Shown here: piece after piece, positions 8,186 to 15,875 of the stretch
Position numbering within the stretch: position 1 is the first letter of the stretch
Layout: each line of letters begins with the position of its first letter
Origin: Curtobacterium sp. UCD-KPL2560
Lineage (GTDB): Bacteria > Actinomycetota > Actinomycetes > Actinomycetales > Microbacteriaceae
DNA: 52,177 nucleotides
Reading direction: 5' to 3'
Assembly: GCF_001705035.1 (NCBI RefSeq)
Contig: NZ_MCIG01000003.1
Coordinates: 47,391 to 99,567 of the forward strand
Position numbers and translations under genes: made by a program
Notes under the pieces: generated by a model
Database searches by the model: none
What the model was told of the DNA's origin: nothing
What the model saw: the letters and a program-made list of their open reading frames with translations, nothing else

Positions 8186-9304
8186 TCAGGACGCGGACAG
8201 TCGCCGCGTGCTCGCCAGCCGCTGCGCGGCAGCCGCGATCCGGTCGTCGGTCGCCGTGAGCGCGATGCGCACGTGCTCCGCGCCCGCAGGACCGTAGAAC
8301 GTGCCCGGGGCGACGAGGATGCCGCGGTCGGCGAGCCACCCGACCGTGTCGAGCGCGGGCTCACCGCGCGTGGCCCACAGGTACAGGCCGGCCTCGCTGT
8401 GGTCGATGCGGAAGCCCGCCTCGTCGAGTGCCCGTCGGAGCATGTTCCGGCGGTTCCGGTAGCGCGCCTTCTGCTGCTGCACGTGCGTCTCGTCGGCGAG
8501 GGCGACCACCATGGCCTGCTGCACGGGCAGCGGCGGCATCATCCCGGTGTGCTTCCGGACCGCCAGGACCTCGGCGAGCAGTGCGGCGTCCCCGGCGACG
8601 AACGCGGCACGGTAGCCCGCGAGGTTCGACTGCTTCGACAGCGAGTAGACGGCCAGGACGCCGTCGACCGAGTCGCCGACGACCCGCGGGTCGAGGATCG
8701 ACGGGGTCGGGGCGGTGTCGTACGGCGGTTCCCACCCGAGTTCGGCGTAGCACTCGTCCCCGACCACGACGGCGCCGAGCTCGCGGGCCCGGGTGACCGC
8801 GGCGCGGAGCTGCTCGACCGACAGGACGCGGCCGTCGGGGTTGCCGGGCGAGTTCAGCCACACGAGCTTCGTCGTCGCCGGCCACGCGGCGGGGTCGTCG
8901 GACGCCAGTGCCTCGGCGCGGACGAGTGCGGCGCCGAGTTCGTAGGTCGGGTAGGCGGCCTCGGGGAACACCACGGCGTCGCCCGGGCCGATGCCGAGCC
9001 ACAGCGCGAGCCCGGCGATGAACTCCTTCGAGCCGATCGTCGGCAGGACCTGCTCCGGCGTCAGGGTGATCCCCTGCCGGCGTCCGTACCAGTCGGCGAT
9101 CGCCTCGCGCAGGGCCGGGGTGCCGGCGACCTGCGGGTACGCGTGCGCGTCGGTGGCCTCGGCGAGGGCCGTCCGCACCACCGCGGGCGTCGGGTCGACG
9201 GGTGAGCCGACGCTGAGGTCGACGATGCCGCCCTCGTACGCCGCGGCGCGCTGCTTGAACGGGACGAGCTGGTCCCAGGGGAAGTCGGGGAGGTCGAGCG
9301 CCAC
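8186..9304 (-). CDS. dapC: Succinyldiaminopimelate transaminase
   Basis: A 372-residue fold-type I aminotransferase predicted to convert N-succinyl-2-amino-6-oxopimelate to N-succinyl-LL-diaminopimelate with glutamate, the step between DapD and DapE. The start LDLPDFPWDQL, the region VWLNSPGNPDGRVL and the PLP-lysine motif YSLSKQSNLAGYR are as in actinobacterial DapC. GTG 9304 lies 14 bases after the ferredoxin stop; the two genes form a conserved fdxA-dapC pair. A half REP element lies in the 135-bp gap to gltA (8163-8176). A generic aspartate aminotransferase is possible, but context makes DapC likely. Confidence 0.9.
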   Translation of the reverse strand: MALDLPDFPWDQLVPFKQRAAAYEGGIVDLSVGSPVDPTPAVVRTALAEATDAHAYPQVAGTPALREAIADWYGRRQGITLTPEQVLPTIGSKEFIAGLALWLGIGPGDAVVFPEAAYPTYELGAALVRAEALASDDPAAWPATTKLVWLNSPGNPDGRVLSVEQLRAAVTRARELGAVVVGDECYAELGWEPPYDTAPTPSILDPRVVGDSVDGVLAVYSLSKQSNLAGYRAAFVAGDAALLAEVLAVRKHTGMMPPLPVQQAMVVALADETHVQQQKARYRNRRNMLRRALDEAGFRIDHSEAGLYLWATRGEPALDTVGWLADRGILVAPGTFYGPAGAEHVRIALTATDDRIAAAAQRLASTRRLSAS

Positions 9305-9318
9305 GTGCTGCCCCGGGC

Positions 9319-9636
9319 TCAGCCGCGCGGGGGCTCGGCGAGGACCACGGGGTGGTCCTTGTGGATCACGCCGACCTTGGCGGCGCCACCGGGCGAGCCG
9401 ACCTCGTCGAAGAACTCGACGTTGGCCTTGTAGTAGTCGGCCCACTGGTCGGGCAGGTCGTCCTCGTAGTAGATCGCCTCGACGGGGCAGACGGGCTCGC
9501 AGGCCCCGCAGTCCACGCACTCGTCGGGGTGGATGTAGAGCGACCGGTCACCCTCGTAGATGCAGTCGACCGGGCATTCGTCGATGCAGGCGCGGTCCTT
9601 GACGTCGACACAGGGCTGGGCGATCACGTAGGTCAC
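9319..9636 (-). CDS. fdxA: 7Fe ferredoxin (3Fe-4S/4Fe-4S)
   Basis: A 105-residue electron carrier. The N-terminal half holds the cysteines of the two clusters: CVDVKDRACIDECPVDC and CVDCGACEPVCP. The long C-terminal tail (YYKANVEFFDEVGSPGGAAK) is that of mycobacterial FdxA. The GTG at 9636 has GAAGGGAG upstream. A TAGACT hexamer at 9676-9671 (minus strand) overlaps the stop of the preceding deacetylase gene and could give a short-leader transcript. dapC follows 14 bp downstream. Confidence 0.95.
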   Translation of the reverse strand: MTYVIAQPCVDVKDRACIDECPVDCIYEGDRSLYIHPDECVDCGACEPVCPVEAIYYEDDLPDQWADYYKANVEFFDEVGSPGGAAKVGVIHKDHPVVLAEPPRG

Positions 9637-9673
9637 GGTGCGGGTGCTCCCTTCGGACTGAGCGAACCCGAGT

Positions 9674-10867
9674 CTACCCGCGGGCCGCCGGGGGCCCTGA
9701 CCGCGCCGCTCGGAGTCCGGCCAGGTCCGGCCACGCGAGCGTGAACGCGGCGATGACCGCCGGCGCGAACGTCCACACGTAGCCGGCGAGGTTCTGCGGG
9801 ACCAGGGGCGAGGACGGTCCGGCGACCGACGAGAGCACCTGGGTCGCGACCATGACCGCGATCCCGGCCGCGGCGACCATCGCCCGCGACCGGTAGAGCA
9901 GGCGCAGCCCGACGAGCAACCCGACCACCATGAGCGTCGTGATGACGGCGCCGACCGGGAACCCGCCGAGGGTCTGCTGGTGGGTCACGGTGCCGAGTGC
10001 ACCCTCGACGAGTCCGAGCACCGCGGCGACGACCACCGCGGCGGCCTTCCCCTGCCCGGACATCTCGGCGAAGGTCTGCGGAGCCTGCGGCACGGGGTCG
10101 GCGTCGTGCCGGTACGCCTCGACCGCGGGGGCGTGCTGCCGCTCGCCGTGCGGCATCACCCAGCTGAGCGCGCGGGGGTGCTCCGGGTCGGCCGGGTCGA
10201 CGGTGACCTGCGACCGGTACTGCTCGAGCGCCGCACGCACCTTCGCCCGCACGGGCAGGACGTCGACGGTCAGGTCGACCTCGGCGGACCCGGGGTCGAC
10301 GATCATCGAGAACGGGACCTCCTCGGCACGGGCCGCGTACCGCGCCGCGTTGTGCACCCGCACGTGGTCGGGGTGCCCGTACCCGCCGTCGTCGGCGTAG
10401 CTCACGACCGCGTCGGCGCCCGTCGACCGGATGGCGGCACGCACGTCGTCGACGACCTCGCCGAGGTCGGCGGCGGTGAGCGAGTCGGCCGGTGCGTCGT
10501 CGGCCGCGACGGCGCGACCGTCCGGGCCCCACTGCATGCCCGAGTCGCTGTACCGCCGGTGCGGCAGGTCGGTCGGTCGGGCACCCGGTCCGCCGAGCCA
10601 CAGGTGCGCCGGCCCGCCGAGGGCGGCGAGGGCCGCGGCGATCTCGGTCTCGCGGTGCGCGGCCACGCGGGCACCGTCGCCGACGATCGACGCGAGTTCG
10701 GGGACGAGCACCTCGCCCCGTTCCCCGCGCGTGGCGGTCAGGACGGTGACCTCGGCGCCGAGTTCGAGCAGCGTCGCGATGGTGCCGCCCGACACGAGGG
10801 TCTCGTCGTCGGGGTGGGCGTGCACGAAGAGGACGCGCTCGGGGCGCGTGGCGGAGACCTTGGACAT
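9674..10867 (-). CDS. PIG-L/MshB-type deacetylase fused to a four-helix membrane domain
   Basis: Residues 1 to about 270 are a zinc-dependent PIG-L deacetylase: the metal motif AHPDDE near residue 17, TRGERGE, and GHPDH with the third metal histidine. The closest named role is MshB, which deacetylates GlcNAc-inositol in mycothiol synthesis, a thiol used by actinobacteria. The last ~120 residues add four hydrophobic helices (KAAAVVVAAVLGLVEGAL; VGAVITTLMVVGLLVGLRLL; AAGIAVMVATQVL; YVWTFAPAVIAAFTLAW), not part of classical MshB and resembling separate small membrane proteins encoded next to mshB elsewhere. The start is ATG 10867, eight bases after TAGCCT. Whether it is the real MshB or a paralogue cannot be decided here. 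Confidence 0.8.
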   Translation of the reverse strand: MSKVSATRPERVLFVHAHPDDETLVSGGTIATLLELGAEVTVLTATRGERGEVLVPELASIVGDGARVAAHRETEIAAALAALGGPAHLWLGGPGARPTDLPHRRYSDSGMQWGPDGRAVAADDAPADSLTAADLGEVVDDVRAAIRSTGADAVVSYADDGGYGHPDHVRVHNAARYAARAEEVPFSMIVDPGSAEVDLTVDVLPVRAKVRAALEQYRSQVTVDPADPEHPRALSWVMPHGERQHAPAVEAYRHDADPVPQAPQTFAEMSGQGKAAAVVVAAVLGLVEGALGTVTHQQTLGGFPVGAVITTLMVVGLLVGLRLLYRSRAMVAAAGIAVMVATQVLSSVAGPSSPLVPQNLAGYVWTFAPAVIAAFTLAWPDLAGLRAARSGPPAARG

Positions 10868-10886
10868 CGTCCCCCAGGCTACTTCG

Positions 10887-11426
10887 CTAGCGCGGCGTCA
10901 CGATGTACGTCGCCGTGACGCCGTCGCCGGTCTGTGAGAACGTCAGGACCACCCGGTACGCGTCGCCGCGGAACATGCCGAACGCGCTCGACGCGTCCGC
11001 CCGCTTCGCCGACTCGGTGTAGCCGGCGTCCGCGAGGCGTTGCGCGGCCACCGTGAAGTCGTCGACCGAGGCGACACGGACCTGCGCGACCCACCCGGAC
11101 CCGTCGGGACCGGAACCGCCGCCGAGCACCGTGCCGTCGACGAGCGGGACCTGGGCGGTCGGGAACCCGTCGGGCACCTTGCCGTCCGAGGTGACGCCCG
11201 TGCCCTTGAGCGCCGTGTCGAGCGCGCCGTCGATGCCGCCGGCCACCGAGGACATGCCGTCCTGGATCGCCTTGCCGTCGATGCCCTGGACGGTCTCGCT
11301 CACGTTCGACGCGACGGAGGAGCCGAGGTCGGTCGCCTGCTGCACGGCGTCGGCGGAGCAGCCGGTCAGGCCGGCGAGGGCGATGCCCGCCGTGACGGCG
11401 GCGATCAGGGTCCGTGACGTTCGCAT
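10887..11426 (-). CDS. Small secreted lipoprotein, unknown function
   Basis: The 179-residue product begins with a lipoprotein signal peptide MRTSRTLIAAVTAGIALAG and lipobox LTGC, so the mature protein should be lipid-anchored on the outer face of the membrane at Cys23. After a helical stretch rich in Asp/Ser/Val (SSVASNVSETVQGIDGKAIQ) comes a beta-rich region (GSGWVAQVRVASVDDFTVAA, GDAYRVVLTFSQ). I recognise no family. TAGGGT is six bases before the ATG. It ends 19 bp before the deacetylase gene. Confidence 0.8.
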   Translation of the reverse strand: MRTSRTLIAAVTAGIALAGLTGCSADAVQQATDLGSSVASNVSETVQGIDGKAIQDGMSSVAGGIDGALDTALKGTGVTSDGKVPDGFPTAQVPLVDGTVLGGGSGPDGSGWVAQVRVASVDDFTVAAQRLADAGYTESAKRADASSAFGMFRGDAYRVVLTFSQTGDGVTATYIVTPR

Positions 11427-11534
11427 GCGGTCACCCTAGGACGACTGCCGGGAGGCCCGGCGTGCGTTCCCTGGGAAGCCGCCGGTCCGCCCCGTGGTCG
11501 CCACGCGCCGGCCGGGCGCGGACGCAGCGGTCGG

Positions 11535-12728
11535 TCAGGACAGGTGCGCGCGGGTCGCCGCCACGAGGGCGTCGACCCCGACCGGGATCGCCGTCTCGGC
11601 CTGCGGCGCGTAGAACGGCGAGTGGTTGCTCGGGACGTCGGCGCCGCTCCGGAACAGCTCGGGGTCGGTGATGCCCGTGAACCAGTACACGAGCGGCGCA
11701 CCGGCGGCGGTGGCGAGCTGGCCGACGTCCTCCGACGCCATCGCCAGCCCGGTCTCGAGGTCGCGCGCGTCCGGGACCACCCCGTGCAGGGACGCGAGCA
11801 CGCGTGCGGCGGCGTCGGCGTCGTTCACGGTGACCTCGGCGCCCGGGGCACGCTCGATCGTCGGGGCGGGCAGACCGCCGGCGTCGCTCTCGGCGCGCAC
11901 GATCCGCTCGATCGAGGCGATGATGCGCTCGCGGGTCTCCTCGTTGCGGGCCCGGGTCGAGATCTCGATGACGGCCTGGTCCGGGATGATGTTCGGCCGG
12001 GTGCCGGCGTGGAAGCTGCCGACGGTGACCACCCCGGCGTCCGACGGGGACACCTCGCGCGAGACGACGGTCTGCAGACGCACGACGGCGCTGGCCGCGG
12101 TGACGATCGGGTCGAGGGACGCCTGCGGTGCCGAGCCGTGCGCGCCACGGCCGTTGAACGTGATCGTCAGGCGGTCGCTCGACGCCATCACCGGGCCGGA
12201 GCCGACCGCGACGACGCCCACCGGGGCCGGCGCGGAGTGCTGCCCGAGCACGACGTCGGGCGTCGGGAAGCGGTCGACGAGCCCGTCCTCGATCATGGCG
12301 CGGGCACCGGAGATGACCTCTTCTGCGGGCTGGAAGACCGCGACGACGGTGCCGTGCCAGTCCGCACGGGTGGCGACGAGCCGCTCGAGCGCGCCGAGCA
12401 GCCACGTCACGTGGATGTCGTGGCCGCAGGCGTGCATGGTCGGAACGTCGTTGCCCTCGTCGTCGCGACCGGTGTGCTCGCTCGCGTAGGCCAGCCCGGT
12501 GCGCTCCTGCACGGGCAGGCCGTCCATGTCGGCACGGAGCCAGACGACCGGGCCGTCACCGTTCGACAGCACGCCGACGACGCCCGTGCCGCCGACGCCC
12601 GTCGTGACCTCGAGCCCGCCGATCTCGGCGAGGCGGTCGGCCACGACGCCGGCCGTCCGGTGCTCCTGGAAGCCGAGCTCCGGGTGGGCGTGCAGGTCCT
12701 GGTACAGCGAGAGCAGATCGAGGGTCAC
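11535..12728 (-). CDS. M20 family amidohydrolase (hippurate/IAA-amino acid hydrolase type)
   Basis: The 397-residue metallohydrolase probably splits an N-acyl or amidated amino acid; the substrate is not readable. Motifs of the M20D group: HPELGFQEHRT at residues 15-25, RADMDGLPVQE, MHACGHDIHV (metal ligands) and FQPAEE with the catalytic Glu. The dimerisation domain begins near FNGRGAHGSAPQ, and SNHSPFYAP near the C-terminus carries the last metal histidine. The start GTG 12728 lies six bases after TACGGT. The typA terminator lies just upstream, so this gene is probably transcribed alone. Confidence 0.88.
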   Translation of the reverse strand: MTLDLLSLYQDLHAHPELGFQEHRTAGVVADRLAEIGGLEVTTGVGGTGVVGVLSNGDGPVVWLRADMDGLPVQERTGLAYASEHTGRDDEGNDVPTMHACGHDIHVTWLLGALERLVATRADWHGTVVAVFQPAEEVISGARAMIEDGLVDRFPTPDVVLGQHSAPAPVGVVAVGSGPVMASSDRLTITFNGRGAHGSAPQASLDPIVTAASAVVRLQTVVSREVSPSDAGVVTVGSFHAGTRPNIIPDQAVIEISTRARNEETRERIIASIERIVRAESDAGGLPAPTIERAPGAEVTVNDADAAARVLASLHGVVPDARDLETGLAMASEDVGQLATAAGAPLVYWFTGITDPELFRSGADVPSNHSPFYAPQAETAIPVGVDALVAATRAHLS

Positions 12729-12795
12729 CCGTCCACCGTAACCCCGGACACCGACGGCAGGACCACCGACGGCGACACCACCGGGGGCGGGGACG

Positions 12796-12836
12796 CCGAC
12801 GGCCCGGCCACCTCGACGAGGTGACCGGGCCGTCGG
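12796..12836 (-). terminator. Hairpin after typA
   Basis: Arms CCGACGGCCCGGCCACCTCG (12796-12815) and CGAGGTGACCGGGCCGTCGG (12817-12836) pair over 20 bp with one mismatch that is G-U in RNA; the real loop opens to about seven bases. It lies 51 bp downstream of the typA stop. Confidence 0.7.
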
Positions 12837-12886
12837 ACGGAGGGCGTGCCTCCCGGCTGCTGCCGTGTCGCTGACGCGACCTGCCG

Positions 12887-14809
12887 CTACGCGTCCTGGC
12901 GCTTGAGGCGGGCGTAGGCGCGCTGGCGTGCCTGCGCGTCGAGCTCGACCTTGCGGATGCGGACGGCGTCGGGGGTGACCTCGACGCACTCGTCCTCGCG
13001 CGCGAACTCCAGGCACTCCTCGAGGGAGAGCTGGCGCGACGGCGTCATCGACTCGAAGGAGTCGGCGTTCGCCGAACGCATGTTCGTGAGCTTCTTCTCC
13101 TTGGTGATGTTCACGTCCATGTCGTCGGCGCGCGAGTTCTCGCCGATGACCATGCCCTCGTAGACCTCCTCGGTCGGGTTGACGAAGAACGTCATCCGCT
13201 CCTGGAGGTTCGTGATGGCGAACGGCGTGACGACACCCGAGCGGTCGGACACGATCGAGCCGTTGATGCGGGTCTGGATCGGGCCGGCCCAGTCGTCGTA
13301 GCCGTGCGAGATCGCGTTGGCGATGCCGGTGCCGCGGGTCTCGGTGAGGAACGACGTGCGGAAGCCGATGAGACCACGCGACGGCACGATGAACTCCATG
13401 CGGATCCAGCCGGTGCCGTGGTTCGTCATGTTCTCCATGCGACCCTTGCGCGCGGCCATGAGCTGCGTGATCGCGCCGAGGTGCTCCTCCGGCGTGTCGA
13501 TCGTCATGTGCTCGTAGGGCTCCTGGAGCTTGCCGTTCTCGTCACGACGCGTGACGACCTGCGGCTTGCCCACGGTGAGCTCGAAGCCCTCGCGGCGCAT
13601 CTGCTCGACCAGGATGGCCAGCGCCAGCTCACCGCGGCCCTGCACCTCCCAGGCGTCCGGACGACCGATGTCGAGGACCTTGAGCGAGACGTTGCCGACG
13701 AGCTCGCGGTCGAGGCGCTCCTTGACCATGCGGGCGGTGAGCTTGTGGCCCTTCACCTTGCCGACGAGCGGGCTGGTGTTCGTGCCGATCGTCATCGAGA
13801 TCGCCGGGTCGTCGACCGTGATGGTCGGCAGCGGGCGGACGTCCTCGGGGTCGCTCAGGGTCTCACCGATGGTGATGGTGTCGAAGCCGGCGACGGCGAC
13901 GATGTCACCGGGGCCCGCGGACTCGGCCGGGTAGCGGTCGAGCGCCTTCGTGATGAGCAGCTCGGTGATGCGGGCGTTCGCGACGGTGCCGTCGTGCTTC
14001 ACCCAGGCCACGGTCTGGCCCTTCTTCATCGTGCCGTGGAAGATGCGCAGCAGCGCGAGGCGGCCGAGGAACGGCGAGGCGTCGAGGTTCGTGACGTGCG
14101 CCTGCAGGGGGTGCTCGTCGTCGTACTTCGGGGCCGGGACGTGCTGCAGGATCGCCTCGAACAGCGGCTCGAGGTCGTCGTTGTCCGGCAGGGTGCCGTC
14201 CTCGGGCTTGTTGCGCGACGCGGCGCCGGCGCGACCGGAGGCGTAGACCACCGGCACGTCGAGGATCGCGTCGAGGTCGAGGTCGTCGACCTCGTCCGCG
14301 AGGTCCGACGCCAGGCCGAGCAGCAGGTCCTGCGACTCGGAGACGACCTCGTCGATGCGGGAGTCCGGGCGGTCCGTCTTGTTGACGAGCAGGATCACCG
14401 GGAGCTTGGCGGCGAGCGCCTTGCGGAGCACGAAGCGCGTCTGGGGCAGCGGGCCCTCGGACGCGTCGACGAGCAGCACGACACCGTCGACCATGGAGAG
14501 GCCGCGCTCGACCTCACCACCGAAGTCGGCGTGGCCGGGGGTGTCGATCACGTTGATCGTGATCGGGCCGCCGTCGCCGAACTCCTTCGCGTGCACCCCG
14601 TTGTAGAGCACCGAGGTGTTCTTCGCGAGGATGGTGATGCCCTTCTCGCGCTCGAGGTCGTTCGAGTCCATCATGCGGTCTTCGCCCTCGAAGTGGGCGT
14701 CGAACGAGTTGGTCTGCGTGAGCATCGCGTCGACGAGGGTGGTCTTGCCGTGGTCGACGTGTGCCACGATGGCGACGTTGCGCAGGTCGGACCGGGTGGC
14801 GAGCGCCAT
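12887..14809 (-). CDS. typA: Translational GTPase TypA/BipA
   Basis: The 640-residue ribosome-associated GTPase acts in stress and low-temperature ribosome biogenesis. G-domain motifs: AHVDHGKTTLVDAML (P-loop, residues 13-27), DTPGHADFGGEV and NKTDRPD. The C-terminal part has the BipA-specific GAITQLMAARKGRMENM and EECLEFAREDECVEVTP. ATG 14809 (MALATRSDLRN) is chosen over 14818 because GAAGGA lies eight bases before it and would abut the longer start. It is divergent from the CPBP protease gene and ends before the 12796-12836 hairpin. Confidence 0.97.
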   Translation of the reverse strand: MALATRSDLRNVAIVAHVDHGKTTLVDAMLTQTNSFDAHFEGEDRMMDSNDLEREKGITILAKNTSVLYNGVHAKEFGDGGPITINVIDTPGHADFGGEVERGLSMVDGVVLLVDASEGPLPQTRFVLRKALAAKLPVILLVNKTDRPDSRIDEVVSESQDLLLGLASDLADEVDDLDLDAILDVPVVYASGRAGAASRNKPEDGTLPDNDDLEPLFEAILQHVPAPKYDDEHPLQAHVTNLDASPFLGRLALLRIFHGTMKKGQTVAWVKHDGTVANARITELLITKALDRYPAESAGPGDIVAVAGFDTITIGETLSDPEDVRPLPTITVDDPAISMTIGTNTSPLVGKVKGHKLTARMVKERLDRELVGNVSLKVLDIGRPDAWEVQGRGELALAILVEQMRREGFELTVGKPQVVTRRDENGKLQEPYEHMTIDTPEEHLGAITQLMAARKGRMENMTNHGTGWIRMEFIVPSRGLIGFRTSFLTETRGTGIANAISHGYDDWAGPIQTRINGSIVSDRSGVVTPFAITNLQERMTFFVNPTEEVYEGMVIGENSRADDMDVNITKEKKLTNMRSANADSFESMTPSRQLSLEECLEFAREDECVEVTPDAVRIRKVELDAQARQRAYARLKRQDA

Positions 14810-14932
14810 ACAGGACATCCTTCAAGATCTTTTGGAGAGGGTCGGGGCTGCAGCCTTCCGGCGCCACACCCGCGGGCAGAACGCCCGACACGCCAGTCTA
14901 CCGGTAGTTCGCAACTGTGAGGAGTACAGCGC

Positions 14933-15682
14933 ATGAGCCGACGGCGAACGTGGGTCGAGATCACGATCGTCCTCATGCTCTCGCTGGGTGCCAGCGCGCT
15001 GTACTCGGTCCTGCAGATCATCGACGACCTGTCGCAGACGACCCCGCTCGGCGAGCAGTCCACGGCGCTCAACCAGTCGACCACGACCGTGCAGTACGTC
15101 GACCTCGCGCGGCAGCTCCTGGGCGTCGCGGTCGACCTCGCCCCGGTCGCGCTCGTGTGCTACCTCCTCTGGAGCACGACCCGGCCGCACCTGTCCCGAC
15201 TCGGGATCGACCGGTTCCGTGTGCGCCCCGACCTCGGCGGCGCGGCGCTCATCGCACTCGGCATCGGGGTCCCCGGGCTCGCGCTCTACTTCACGGGCCG
15301 CGCGCTCGGCATCACGGTCGATGTGGACCCGGCGGCGCTCGACTCGTACTGGTGGACGGTCCCGGTCCTGCTGCTCTCGGCCGTCCGGTCCGGGCTGCAG
15401 GAGGAGGTCATCGTCGTCGGCTACCTGTACGAGCGGCTCGGCGGGCTCGGCTGGGGTCGCTGGCAGGTCGTGCTGTCGACGGCGGTCCTGCGCGGGAGCT
15501 ACCACCTGTACCAGGGCTTCGGTGCGTTCGTGGGGAACGCGGTGATGGGCGTGGTGTTCGGGTGGATCTACACACGGTGGGGGCGGCTGCTCCCCCTGGT
15601 CATCACGCACTGCCTGCTCGACGCCGCGGTGTTCGTCGGGTACCCGTACGTCGCGCACGCGTTCCCGCAGCTGTTCCGGTAG
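14933..15682 (+). CDS. CPBP family intramembrane metalloprotease
   Basis: The 249-residue membrane protein has about seven hydrophobic segments and the CPBP/Abi signatures: the Glu-Glu motif QEEVIVVGYLYER (about residue 155), the Arg/His motif RGSYHLYQG and the final HCLLD. The family includes CAAX-type prenyl proteases and proteins tied to bacteriocin immunity; the substrate is unknown. GAGGAG eight bases before ATG 14933 fixes the start. A 23-bp imperfect hairpin (15713-15769) and a 50-bp REP palindrome follow. Confidence 0.88.
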   Translation: MSRRRTWVEITIVLMLSLGASALYSVLQIIDDLSQTTPLGEQSTALNQSTTTVQYVDLARQLLGVAVDLAPVALVCYLLWSTTRPHLSRLGIDRFRVRPDLGGAALIALGIGVPGLALYFTGRALGITVDVDPAALDSYWWTVPVLLLSAVRSGLQEEVIVVGYLYERLGGLGWGRWQVVLSTAVLRGSYHLYQGFGAFVGNAVMGVVFGWIYTRWGRLLPLVITHCLLDAAVFVGYPYVAHAFPQLFR

Positions 15683-15712
15683 CGCCGGCCGGCCTGCGCG
15701 GCCAGCGTCCGG

Positions 15713-15769
15713 GGATGGAGCAGGAACCGTCGGGTGGGCGGACGGGACCCGACGGGTGCTGCTCCATCC
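15713..15769 (+). terminator. Hairpin after the CPBP protease gene
   Basis: Arms 15713-15735 (beginning GGATGGAGCAGGAACC) and 15747-15769 (ending GCTGCTCCATCC) match at 21 of 23 positions. It lies 31 bp after the stop codon, followed at once by a REP palindrome. Confidence 0.6.
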
Positions 15770-15789
15770 GTGCGGTGGACGGGACCGCG

Positions 15790-15839
15790 GGACGGACGGG
15801 AGGCGCGGTGCGGGCCCGCACCGCGCCTCCCGTCCGTCC
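15790..15839. repeat. REP-like palindrome (longest copy, perfect)
   Basis: A perfect 50-bp palindrome without loop: two 25-bp arms 15790-15814 and 15815-15839 with the family core GACGGGAGGCGCGGTGC. It lies between the convergent CPBP protease and ABC ATPase genes. Confidence 0.9.
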
Positions 15840-15875
15840 GTGGGTCGCGACCGCCCGTGGGTCGCGTCCGGTGGG

